A model generated the notes under the pieces. The model saw only the letters and a program-made list of their open reading frames with translations. It was not told the origin of the DNA and searched no databases. 64,000 nt of DNA from Lachnotalea glycerini (GTDB lineage Bacteria; Bacillota; Clostridia; Lachnospirales; Lachnospiraceae): contig NZ_QICS01000003.1 in the NCBI RefSeq assembly GCF_003201285.1, forward strand, positions 1 through 64,000. Reading direction: 5' to 3'. The position numbers and the translations under genes were made by a program. Position 1 is the stretch's first letter, and the number at the start of each line of letters is the position of its first letter. This document shows positions 53,744 to 62,244 of this stretch, in pieces.

Positions 53744-54835
53744 CTAAAATTTATTAATTGCGTTAATCACAAAAGTTTGTTCTTCTTCTGTCATACCGTT
53801 ATACATTGGAATTGACAATACGGTATCAGCATAATCTTCTGCAATAGGAAAATCACCTGTCGTATAACCAAGATATGCATAGGCCTCGGATAAATGAGGT
53901 GGAATCGGATAATGAATAATAGTACCGATTTCTTTTTCAGTTAAGTATTGAATAAGTGACTCTCTTTCACTACACTTTATCACGTACTGGTGATAAATAG
54001 AAGTTGCACCCTCTCTCACCGTTGGAAGCTTAATCTTTGAATTATGAAGCCCCTCATCATAGCGTTTTGCAATCGCTATTTTTTCCTCCGTAAGCTCTTT
54101 CATATGAGATAAACGAACTCGCAAAAGACCTGCCTGTATCTCATCAAGTCTTGAATTGGTACCTACCACTCTATTGTAATATCGCTTTTCACTGCCATAA
54201 TTTCGATAAACCCTGAAATCCTCCGCTATCTTCTCATCATTGGTAACAATGGCACCAGCATCTCCAAATGCTCCTAAATTCTTAGATGGGTAAAAGGAGA
54301 AACAGCCAATATCTCCAAAGGTACCTGTCATCTGATTGTTGAATTTAGCTCCGTGTGACTGAGCACAATCCTCAACCAATCTTAAATGATACTTCTTCGT
54401 TAATGCCACTACTTCGTCCATCCTGCAGGATTGTCCATATAAATGAACTACTAAAATGGCTTTTGTTTTATCTGTAATTTTTTCTTCTATTTTAGATGCA
54501 TCAATATTATAAAATTCATCCGGTTCTACAAATACAGGAGTCGCACCATTTATTGTAATTCCCATTACACTTGCAATATATGTATTGGATTGAACAATTA
54601 CTTCATCCCCTTTACCAATACCAAGTATTCGAAAGGCAATCCATAAAGCATCTAATCCACTTGCAAGCCCTACACAGTGTTTTGCACCTGTATAATTGGC
54701 AAATTCTTCTTCAAAGCATTTCACTTCATTTCCTAAAACATACCACCCCGAACGAAGTACCTCGAGTGCTTTATCTTCAAATTCTTTCTGATATAAGTAA
54801 AAGCCTCTGTCAAGGCGATTTGGCATAATTTTCAT
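53744..54835 (-). CDS. fdtB: DegT/DnrJ/EryC1 sugar aminotransferase
   Basis: A 363-residue PLP enzyme that aminates the 3-keto sugar from FdtA to a dTDP-3-amino-3,6-dideoxyhexose. GLASGLDALWIAFRIL and VIVQSNTYIASVMGI belong to the cofactor site, VEDCAQSHGAKF has the aspartate that contacts the pyridine nitrogen, and FSFYPSKNLGAFGDAGAI contains the Schiff-base lysine (SKN, about residue 187). RVVGTNSRLDEIQAGLLRVRL is also standard. The pairing with a cupin isomerase identifies the FdtB/QdtB branch. First gene behind the strong promoter at 54894. No acetyltransferase of the FdtC type is adjacent. Confidence 0.9.
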   Translation of the reverse strand: MKIMPNRLDRGFYLYQKEFEDKALEVLRSGWYVLGNEVKCFEEEFANYTGAKHCVGLASGLDALWIAFRILGIGKGDEVIVQSNTYIASVMGITINGATPVFVEPDEFYNIDASKIEEKITDKTKAILVVHLYGQSCRMDEVVALTKKYHLRLVEDCAQSHGAKFNNQMTGTFGDIGCFSFYPSKNLGAFGDAGAIVTNDEKIAEDFRVYRNYGSEKRYYNRVVGTNSRLDEIQAGLLRVRLSHMKELTEEKIAIAKRYDEGLHNSKIKLPTVREGATSIYHQYVIKCSERESLIQYLTEKEIGTIIHYPIPPHLSEAYAYLGYTTGDFPIAEDYADTVLSIPMYNGMTEEEQTFVINAINKF

Positions 54836-54893
54836 CCTGTTAACCTCTTTTCAATACAATATGTGCATACCTACCGCATAATAAATCTTTTTT

Positions 54894-54922
54894 ATTCTAA
54901 CATGCCATATCAGTTTCGTCAA
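54894..54922 (-). promoter_or_regulatory. Promoter of the fdtB-fdtA-gtrB operon
   Basis: On the minus strand TTGACG (54917-54922) and TAGAAT (54894-54899) are exactly 17 bp apart, both 5 of 6 matches. The leader is about 50 nt. Best minus-strand promoter in the window. Confidence 0.65.
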
Positions 54923-54992
54923 CGTATTATCAATTACAAAACCTGTATGACTTTTCAAATTAATGATTTCTTAAGGAATGAAAAATATACTC

Positions 54993-55994
54993 TTATTTTG
55001 TAGCTTTTCCAAACATAAGCTGATTCATAACCGGTACTTGCTTAACCATATAGATAAGTGCAGCACTGATCAGACTCATTGCACAAAAAGTTGCGATTAC
55101 AAAGAGAATTCCTTTCCACGAATAAAGACCGAAATCTATTCTTCCCTGATTAAATATAGTGGCAAAGTGAAAATGAACCGTATAAATTTCCAATGTATAC
55201 TTGCCTAACCATGCCAACTTTTCCTTTATTACATTTTTCTTACTTTTTAAAAATAGATAAAAGATAACATAGCAGCCAAGCAGCCCCTTAGCAATTTCAA
55301 TTAGCATAACATAAAGAAAATAAGTATCGCTTGAAATATGATACTTCCAGCACGCAGTAATAAAAAAAACGGCGCTGAAGATAAACAAAACAAATTGAAA
55401 CCTGTTACTGATTAGCCGGATTAATTCTTCTTTATAAGCGCTGACAAAATAGCCAATAATAAATGGCGGTATATATCTTAGCGTCAGCTCAGGTGTTAAA
55501 AAGGTACTGTGAAACGCAAGCTGCAATACCAAAATAATTGATAATACACAAAAAATCATACAAAAGCCAAAAAAGGCATATAATTTTGATCTATTTCGAA
55601 AGCCTTTACTCAGCAACTGGGCTGTATACAGCATTCCATTCAAAATAAACAGCGTCATCAAAAACCACAGACCACGATCCAATCGAAATATCGTATTTAC
55701 AAAGCCTTCTGCCAAGTTGTCCCATTGCTTTAAAAAAAGCCACATAAAAAATGGAACAACATATGACTTTCCTCTTTTACACATGATATTCTTCCACTGC
55801 AAGAAATTATCCACAGGTGCCCTAAATCCGCCAATATACCCACTTATCATTATAAAAGCAGGCATTTGAACCGCTTCAATTATTGTATAGATATATGGAT
55901 CATTTAATTTATTTAAATTTATGATATGCCCTAACATAACAAGAAGGATGACAAAGCCTTTCATGGCATCCAAGGATATGTTTCTTTCTTTCAT
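54993..55994 (-). CDS. Membrane acyltransferase (family 3, OafA/WecH-like)
   Basis: A 333-residue protein with about ten helices. RNISLDAMKGFVILLVMLGH carries the catalytic histidine after helix 1, and MPAFIMISGYIGGFRAP is the second conserved segment (SGY in place of SGF). WFLMTLFILNGMLY and TLEIYTVHFHFATIF also fit acyltransferase family 3, which acetylates or succinylates surface sugars using cytoplasmic acyl-CoA. There is no SGNH domain, so the acyl group goes directly to the glycan. It is convergent with nothing and separated from fdtB by the fdt promoter region; divergent from the TagB-like gene. Confidence 0.85.
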   Translation of the reverse strand: MKERNISLDAMKGFVILLVMLGHIINLNKLNDPYIYTIIEAVQMPAFIMISGYIGGFRAPVDNFLQWKNIMCKRGKSYVVPFFMWLFLKQWDNLAEGFVNTIFRLDRGLWFLMTLFILNGMLYTAQLLSKGFRNRSKLYAFFGFCMIFCVLSIILVLQLAFHSTFLTPELTLRYIPPFIIGYFVSAYKEELIRLISNRFQFVLFIFSAVFFITACWKYHISSDTYFLYVMLIEIAKGLLGCYVIFYLFLKSKKNVIKEKLAWLGKYTLEIYTVHFHFATIFNQGRIDFGLYSWKGILFVIATFCAMSLISAALIYMVKQVPVMNQLMFGKATK

Positions 55995-56174
55995 TAATAA
56001 AATAACTCCTTTTCAAATAGGTTCCTTGCTATTGTATCATATTCTGCTTCACCTTCCAACATTTAATGCACGTTGGATTGATATGTTATTGTCTTACTGC
56101 TTTCAATTATGAATAGATAAGTGACCTATTATGTGATAATATAAAATAATAATTGATAGGAATAGGAGCAGCTT

Positions 56175-57344
56175 ATGAAGAAAATTCTTGTAAAAATATA
56201 TTTACTTTTTCACAGCAGATACATTCATCTGTGTTGGAGCATCTTTACCCACTTTAAAATAGTACCCGATAAGATTGTATTCAGCAATTTTAATGGCGGA
56301 GGCTATGGTGATAATCCTAAATTTATCGCACAGGAAATCATTGATTCCAAGCTTTCATATAAGCTGATCTGGATCTCTGGAGAGGACACAAATACATTTC
56401 CGCTCGAAATAACGCCTGTAAAGCCTAATTCAACCGCTTTCGTATATCATATGGCAACAGCAGGTTTTTGGGTGGATAATACGAGAAAATTATATTATTT
56501 TAAAAAACGTAAAGAGCAATATTACATTCAGACATGGCATGGTGGTCCGGGACTAAAAAAGGTAGAAAAAGACTGTGAGTCAGTTTTAAGCGAAGCATAT
56601 AAAGCATATGCCAAAATAGATTCCGGTCAAATTGACTTATTTTTATCCTGCTGCAAATGGTGTAGTGATCTGTATCACTCCTCCTTTTGGTACAATGGCC
56701 CTCTCTTAGAAAAAGGCATACCTAAAAACGACTTATACTTTAAGGATTCTGCTCCAATCAGAAAAAAAGTATTTGATTCCTACCATCTGGATTCTGATAA
56801 AAAGCTTATTATGTACGCACCTACCTATCGGGATAACCGTAAAACAAACATGTATAATCTGGATTGTGATCGAGTGCTTATGGCTTTAGAGAAGCGCTTT
56901 GGAGGCTCCTTTGCCATCTTGATCCGCCTTCATCCCAATGTAGCAGAGCAAGCTCATATCTTTACTTATACTGACCGCATTCTCAATGCAAGCAAGTATA
57001 AAAACATGCAGGAGCTTTTAGTTGCTTCTGATATGATTATAACAGACTATTCAGGCTGCGCCTTTGACTATCCTATTTTAAAAAAGCCAGGATTTTTATA
57101 TGCAGAAGATTATGAGGAAATGAAACGGACAAAAGACTACTACTTTTCTCTTGAAGAGCTTCCGTTCTCGCTGAGCTTAGACAATGATGAATTAGTTCAA
57201 CATATTGAGGATTTTGATTATAAAAAATATCTGGAAGAATGTGAGCGATACGTAGAAAACATTCAATATTTTGATGATGGAAATGCCTCAAAGGCTGTCG
57301 TTGACGTTATTACTTGTAAAATAAAGGATACTGTAATATACTAA
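56175..57344 (+). CDS. CDP-glycerol glycerophosphotransferase family (TagB-like)
   Basis: A 389-residue GT-B-like transferase. IQTWHGGPGLKKV carries the catalytic His of the family, MYAPTYRDNRKTN, ILIRLHPNVAEQA and MIITDYSGCAFDYPILKKPG follow. It differs clearly from the 34050-35249 enzyme (WHGGPGLKK against QHGIIKDD). It heads a plus-strand cluster with GNAT, PLP and nucleotidyltransferase genes, so its donor may not be CDP-glycerol but a CDP-linked amino-alcohol made by them (speculative). AGGAG lies before the ATG; no convincing promoter was found in the 180-nt divergent gap. Confidence 0.83.
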   Translation: MKKILVKIYLLFHSRYIHLCWSIFTHFKIVPDKIVFSNFNGGGYGDNPKFIAQEIIDSKLSYKLIWISGEDTNTFPLEITPVKPNSTAFVYHMATAGFWVDNTRKLYYFKKRKEQYYIQTWHGGPGLKKVEKDCESVLSEAYKAYAKIDSGQIDLFLSCCKWCSDLYHSSFWYNGPLLEKGIPKNDLYFKDSAPIRKKVFDSYHLDSDKKLIMYAPTYRDNRKTNMYNLDCDRVLMALEKRFGGSFAILIRLHPNVAEQAHIFTYTDRILNASKYKNMQELLVASDMIITDYSGCAFDYPILKKPGFLYAEDYEEMKRTKDYYFSLEELPFSLSLDNDELVQHIEDFDYKKYLEECERYVENIQYFDDGNASKAVVDVITCKIKDTVIY

Positions 57345-57402
57345 ACCTTAGGTGATTTAATTCTTTCACTGTTAATTAAGTATCGTGTGAATGGAGGTTT
57401 TT

Positions 57403-58194
57403 ATGTACCAGCTTGCCAATCAAAGCAACATAAATGAGCTTTTATCTTATTTTGAACAGGACTTAACGAACTGTTTATATAGCTATATTGATTTAAAAAA
57501 ATATGGAATTGCAAATAAAGCACTAAGCATCTATTATTATAAGGAAGAAAATGAAATTCGTGCTGTTGCTACAAAATATTACAATGGTCTTCAGCTTTTT
57601 TCCTATCACAGCGAGTTTCCGCTCCATGCCACGGTGGCTTTAATTATAAAACTTAAGCCTTCTATCATATCCTCTACAACCGATGTAATTGATTTGTTAT
57701 CGCATGAGCTTAGCAAGGAATATCAGGTGGAAAAGGGATTTGTTACCTCGTTAATCCAAACCAATGAATTGATATCCAAATCAGACGTTCAATGTGCAGA
57801 TGTCAACGATTTAGAAGAAATCGCAAAGCTGATATGCAGTGATTACGGTTTAGGAGGTCATTATGATGTGATTCAGCTAAAGAATCAGCTATCGACCAGA
57901 ATGCAGGAGAAATTTGGACGTAATTATATCATACGTCAAAATGGACAAATTGTTTGTCATGCTGCTACCTATGCAGAAGTTGATAATCTAGCGGTTATCA
58001 GCGGAGTTATAACTCATCCCGATTTCCGTGGCAGGGGCTTGGCCAGAGAAGTTGTCACAAAGCTGTGTGATGATTTATTATCCGAAAGAAAGCAGCCTTA
58101 TTTGTTCTATTATACAAAAGATTCCGAACGTTTATATAAAAAAATCGGATTCACTTCCAAGAGCAGTTGGGGCAAACTTGCCAAACAGGAATAA
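57403..58194 (+). CDS. GNAT-family acyltransferase
   Basis: A 263-residue protein whose C-terminal 130 residues form a GNAT domain: VISGVITHPDFRGRGLAREV is the acyl-CoA-binding loop (R-G-x-G-x-A) and LFYYTKDSERLYKKIGF the terminal strands. The N-terminal half is an extra GNAT-like or unrelated alpha/beta domain, as in two-domain family members. GGAGG lies five bases before the ATG at 57403; the in-frame ATG at 57391 overlaps that site and is not the start. In this cluster it may N-acetylate an amino group of the product. Function beyond acyl transfer unknown. Confidence 0.8.
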   Translation: MYQLANQSNINELLSYFEQDLTNCLYSYIDLKKYGIANKALSIYYYKEENEIRAVATKYYNGLQLFSYHSEFPLHATVALIIKLKPSIISSTTDVIDLLSHELSKEYQVEKGFVTSLIQTNELISKSDVQCADVNDLEEIAKLICSDYGLGGHYDVIQLKNQLSTRMQEKFGRNYIIRQNGQIVCHAATYAEVDNLAVISGVITHPDFRGRGLAREVVTKLCDDLLSERKQPYLFYYTKDSERLYKKIGFTSKSSWGKLAKQE

Positions 58195-58243
58195 CAATAA
58201 AAGGAATAATCTATATGCGCTTATCGCAGCAATGGAGGTAATT

Positions 58244-59296
58244 ATGTATTATGTAAACCAAAATATAAAAGATGTAGTTCGTATCTTCCCACCACAGAAT
58301 CGCTACGGTTATTTAAGATTGGATATGAACGAAAATCCCGAAGGACTCCCTCAGCAATTCGTAGATGAGGTATTAGAAGAATTTACACCGGAATATCTGG
58401 CAACCTATCCTGAGCCTGATGTATTTATACAAAAATACGCCGCTTTTGTAAAGGTAAAACCGGAAAATATCTGTATCACAAATGGTTCGGATGCCGCCAT
58501 TCGTTATGCCTTTGAGGTATTCGCCGAAAAAGGAAGCAGTGTTGTAACGGTAACACCTAGCTTTGAAATGTACGGAGTCAATTGCAATATGCTGGGATTG
58601 GTACACAAACCAGTGCCATATTCCTCTGATTTTACAATATCAATTGACCGTATTATTGAAGCAATTGATGATACGACAGACATCATAGTTTTACTAAATC
58701 CAAATAATCCAATCGGACCAAACTTTACATTAGAAGAAGTAACAAGAGTGATCAGCAAAGCCAATCAGGTAGGCGCTGTGGTTATTTTTGATGAAGCTTA
58801 CCATTATTTTTGTAAAAGCTCCTTTCTCGATTTAATAGAAAAATATGATAATGTATTAATTTTCCGTACTTTTTCAAAGTTATTTTCACTTGCAGGCTGT
58901 CGTCTTGGTATGGTAATCAGTAATACAACAATCATCGAATATTTGAGAAAGGCTCGTCCATCCTTTGAAGTAAATGCACTTGCATTAAAATTCGGTGAGA
59001 AAATAATAGATCACCCGGAGATATTTGATGCACTTATTAAAACAGCAGAATTAGGTAGAAGCTATTTACTGAATTCTTTAGAAAAGAATCATTATGAATA
59101 CTACCCTCAAAGCGGAAATTTTATTTTTATAAAGCCACATATTGATTCTAATATGCTTGCCTGCCGTCTTATGAATAACAAGATTCTGGTAAAAACCTAT
59201 GGAAATGATTTGTTAAAGGATTATATTCGCATCAACACCGGTTCAGTTAAAGTTATGGAACAATTTATGAACGCTTTACTAGAAGCAGATCGTTAA
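58244..59296 (+). CDS. HisC/CobD-like class I/II PLP enzyme
   Basis: A 350-residue fold-type I PLP enzyme. LDMNENPEGLPQQ, ITNGSDAAIRYAFEVF, LLNPNNPIGPNFTLEEV, VIFDEAYHYF and FRTFSKLFSLAGCRLGMVI (Schiff-base lysine in FSK) are the landmarks of histidinol-phosphate aminotransferases and the related CobD-type phosphothreonine/phosphoserine decarboxylases. No other his or cob gene is nearby. Its partner, a LicC-like cytidylyltransferase 13 bp downstream, suggests a role in making a phospho-amino-alcohol head group (inference). The ATG at 58244 has GGAGG five bases upstream; an upstream open frame to 58028 overlaps the GNAT gene and is not used. Confidence 0.8.
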   Translation: MYYVNQNIKDVVRIFPPQNRYGYLRLDMNENPEGLPQQFVDEVLEEFTPEYLATYPEPDVFIQKYAAFVKVKPENICITNGSDAAIRYAFEVFAEKGSSVVTVTPSFEMYGVNCNMLGLVHKPVPYSSDFTISIDRIIEAIDDTTDIIVLLNPNNPIGPNFTLEEVTRVISKANQVGAVVIFDEAYHYFCKSSFLDLIEKYDNVLIFRTFSKLFSLAGCRLGMVISNTTIIEYLRKARPSFEVNALALKFGEKIIDHPEIFDALIKTAELGRSYLLNSLEKNHYEYYPQSGNFIFIKPHIDSNMLACRLMNNKILVKTYGNDLLKDYIRINTGSVKVMEQFMNALLEADR

Positions 59297-59309
59297 TAAG
59301 GAGGTATGC

Positions 59310-60011
59310 ATGAAAGCATTTCTACTGGCGGCAGGTGTAGGCAGCCGAATTAGCCGTGAAATATCAAAGCCTAAAAGTCTTTTGGACATAGGAGACGGTA
59401 CTCCGTTAATACGGCATACCGTGGCTCTCTTGCAACAATACAAAATAGAAGTTTCTATTGTGGTTGGCTATCAAAAGCATCTATTTTATGAAGCACTGAG
59501 TGGGATGAATGTTACTTTCTATGATAACCCCTTTTACCGTGTTTCCAACAGTATCGCATCTCTTTGGTTTGCCAAGGATGCACTGATTGCTGATGATGAT
59601 TATTTATTTGCAAATGCAGATGTCTTTTTTGAGAAAGACATTCTTGAGAAAATACTTCAATCGTCGGAAGATATCACTATGCTTGCTGATTATAGGAAAA
59701 TCGAAGAGGGGGATTATTTCTTCCATTGTGAAAATGGTCTGGTTACCAAATATGGTAAGGACTTAACTATTCCAGAGCGAACCTGTGAATATGTCGGTAT
59801 TGCAAAGGTAGGGAAAAATTATGTTGAGCATTTCAAAGAAGTAATGATTCGAATGATAGAGCAGGAGGATTATAAAACTTGGTGGGAAACTGTACTCTAT
59901 TCTCATTGTGAGGAGTTTCCAATTCATACATTGGATGTCGCTCCTTATTTCTGGTCAGAGATTGATTATATTGAAGATTATGAACGAATCGTTGAATATA
60001 TAAATAAATAA
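59310..60011 (+). CDS. LicC-like nucleotidyltransferase
   Basis: A 233-residue sugar/choline-phosphate nucleotidyltransferase. FLLAAGVGSRISREISKPKS is the nucleotide-binding signature, SIVVGYQKHLF follows, YRVSNSIASLWFAKDAL matches the LicC segment that closes over the phospho-alcohol, and FANADVFF carries a metal-binding Asp. The size equals LicC (about 230) and is smaller than RmlA or GalU. LicC makes CDP-choline; relatives act on phosphoethanolamine-, glycerol- or phosphonate-type substrates. AAGGAGG lies five bases before the ATG. Last gene of the plus-strand cluster, followed by a terminator. Confidence 0.82.
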   Translation: MKAFLLAAGVGSRISREISKPKSLLDIGDGTPLIRHTVALLQQYKIEVSIVVGYQKHLFYEALSGMNVTFYDNPFYRVSNSIASLWFAKDALIADDDYLFANADVFFEKDILEKILQSSEDITMLADYRKIEEGDYFFHCENGLVTKYGKDLTIPERTCEYVGIAKVGKNYVEHFKEVMIRMIEQEDYKTWWETVLYSHCEEFPIHTLDVAPYFWSEIDYIEDYERIVEYINK

Positions 60012-60021
60012 CCAACACTTT

Positions 60022-60061
60022 AAAAAGGATTTGAGCACAAACAATACTCAAACCCTTTTTT
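60022..60061. terminator. Bidirectional intrinsic terminator
   Basis: A 14-bp stem (60022-60035 / 60047-60060) with one mismatch on the plus strand, which becomes G-U on the minus strand, is flanked by A and T runs. It lies between the convergent nucleotidyltransferase and GT-C genes. Confidence 0.85.
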
Positions 60062-60063
60062 CT

Positions 60064-62241
60064 TTACTTTTCACTCGTTTCTTTGTCTGGTTTTTGGATA
60101 AGTAGTATGGCACTTAGGAATAATTCAAGCGCAAGCAAAAATACTGCCAATGCAAGATATTTCTTTGGCGATAAAAAGCTCTCTTCAAGTGATTGGTAAA
60201 TTTGAAAGGTCAAGCTTCCTCTTGTCTCTTCACCATTTAAGCTCAGCTTTCCATCCTCATAAATATTCCAGTTTCCGGTATTGTACATCATAAACACAAT
60301 ATTATGATTCTCATCTGCTTTTTGTGTCGTTATCTTAAGCTTATATGTAGTTGCTTTATCAGGTACAATTGTTTCCAGTGGAATACGATAATAATCCGTA
60401 TCAAAGGCTAAAGAACCAACCACCTCATCCGTTACAATAACCTGATTCTCCTCATCTAAGAGTTGAACCTTATACAAGGAGGTATTCTCCTCTCCAGTAA
60501 AGTTTCGAACCTTAATTCCGATTCTGTTAAAGGCTCTGTTTGTTACAAAGGTTTGTACAATCTCATCTCCACTTAACAAAGCAGGGCATTCATTCTCATG
60601 GAAATCCTGATTGGCAGCAATTGGATATTGCTTAAATGGAACTTCAACCATTTCATGATAACCTGCAAACAAAAATAAAGTTGTTGAAACCAAACCAAGT
60701 GCACATGTTCCCATCAATGCCCGATGTGCTTTGTTTTTCTTCATATGCATACAAAACCATTCCTGCCCATCATTAGCAAGAATCAAGACAAGAAACGTAA
60801 AGCAAATATTGTATGCAGCTCCGGTTTCCCATATCAGATGAAAAATAATGCCGCCCAACAGATTAAGAGAAATAATAAAGACTGGCTGATCAAATCTCCT
60901 CTTTAAGCCCCTTACTGCACTAATAAGCACCAAAATCATCAACAACAGATTATACATATGACAGTAGCTGACAAAAATATCCTTTTTGCTTCCGGTCAGA
61001 TAATCATTAACTGCGTAATAAGTCTTATTGTCACTTAAGCTGTCAATCGTTGCATCTAAACCATCTGACCAGGTCACCTTTAATTTGTTTAATATTAAAT
61101 GAATGGTTCCATCCACCCCTAAATCAGAAATTCTTCTTTTATATTCCTCAAGGTTTGCCTGAACGCGCTCCTCCTTAGTCGGTAAACTAAATGTATAATT
61201 AAAGTCTTCCGTATTAAAACCGCCACTGCCCTGCGCCCCCATCATAAGCCAATGAGTAACAGGAAAGGCTGTTTGGGAATAATCAAACTTCACATACTTC
61301 TTTTCCAATATGTGATAGCATCCTCCCGCAAGAGCCAACGTAACTGCAATAATAAAAACTGATTTAACCAGTCTTAACACGCCTGCCTTATTAAGCTTCT
61401 CTCTCCTTTGGAGCAGCATATAGATACCGATTGCCAGCAAAGTAATGATAACTGTAACCCGTAGCTGAAACCCAAAATAAAAAATAAGCGTTGCTAATAT
61501 AGTATAAATTACTTTATTAACAGCCTTTTTCTCTCTTAATGCAAGCAAAAAGAAATAAATTAATCCCATAATAAACGGCATGCTTAAGGTAGATGTATAC
61601 ACAAGAATTGTATACGCATAAAGTAATGGGTTCATTGCACTAAGAACTAAAAACTTAAGTGCTTTCGTACCTGTAAATAGCATTTGAATGATTCGATAGG
61701 CAAAAAACATTGCCAAGTCAATAAAAACGACATTGATAAAATCCAAATATAATAAAAAATACTTATAGTTTAACCCCAGCGTTCCTCCAAGTTTAAGAAT
61801 CAAATGTTCATAAATACAAAGTGGAATATTATTAGGATAAATAGAAAAATAGCCTTCAATTGCAGTAGGTGAAATGGTTCCTGATTGAAACATATCAAGC
61901 GCCTGATCAAAAACCATACCTGGGTCGCTGCGAAGAGGTGAACGGATAAAATATATCACCATAATTTGTATCACAGCAATCAAAATACCAACAATAGCTG
62001 CACATCTATTTCTTTGTTTTTGATTATACCTTTCAATAGGAATTCCTGCCACATGCACAAAAGCAAATAAAAAAATAGCTCCTGTGAGTAAAAAAAGTGG
62101 AACTTGAACCCCTTTCATAATACCAGAAAGATAATCTGCATAATCCAAATTCATAAATGTAAATATGACAATTATAAACATAAATAAGGCGAGAAGTATA
62201 ATCGAAAACAAATAAAACGTTTTCCTTATTCTATCGGGCAT
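60064..62241 (-). CDS. GT-C-like membrane protein with C-terminal outer domain
   Basis: A 725-residue membrane protein, paralog of the 49471-51675 product. Shared landmarks are YFSIYPNNIPLCIYEHLIL, VTHWLMMGAQGSGGF, NKLKVTWSDGLDATI and FVTNRAFNRIGIKVRNFTGE. About twelve helices precede an outer beta-rich domain (about 530-680), a final helix and a short charged tail. The probable catalytic acid lies in RSPLRSDPGMVFDQALDM in the first outer loop. It starts 3 nt after the cvfB stop codon, so it is co-transcribed with cvfB and the thioesterase, an unusual pairing. AAGGAG precedes the ATG. Confidence 0.68.
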   Translation of the reverse strand: MPDRIRKTFYLFSIILLALFMFIIVIFTFMNLDYADYLSGIMKGVQVPLFLLTGAIFLFAFVHVAGIPIERYNQKQRNRCAAIVGILIAVIQIMVIYFIRSPLRSDPGMVFDQALDMFQSGTISPTAIEGYFSIYPNNIPLCIYEHLILKLGGTLGLNYKYFLLYLDFINVVFIDLAMFFAYRIIQMLFTGTKALKFLVLSAMNPLLYAYTILVYTSTLSMPFIMGLIYFFLLALREKKAVNKVIYTILATLIFYFGFQLRVTVIITLLAIGIYMLLQRREKLNKAGVLRLVKSVFIIAVTLALAGGCYHILEKKYVKFDYSQTAFPVTHWLMMGAQGSGGFNTEDFNYTFSLPTKEERVQANLEEYKRRISDLGVDGTIHLILNKLKVTWSDGLDATIDSLSDNKTYYAVNDYLTGSKKDIFVSYCHMYNLLLMILVLISAVRGLKRRFDQPVFIISLNLLGGIIFHLIWETGAAYNICFTFLVLILANDGQEWFCMHMKKNKAHRALMGTCALGLVSTTLFLFAGYHEMVEVPFKQYPIAANQDFHENECPALLSGDEIVQTFVTNRAFNRIGIKVRNFTGEENTSLYKVQLLDEENQVIVTDEVVGSLAFDTDYYRIPLETIVPDKATTYKLKITTQKADENHNIVFMMYNTGNWNIYEDGKLSLNGEETRGSLTFQIYQSLEESFLSPKKYLALAVFLLALELFLSAILLIQKPDKETSEK

Positions 62242-62244
62242 TGT

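Noticed and set aside
58244-59296. PLP enzyme as the histidine-pathway hisC
   Set aside because: No other histidine gene is nearby and the adjacent nucleotidyltransferase and TagB-like genes point to polymer synthesis; kept as HisC/CobD-like.
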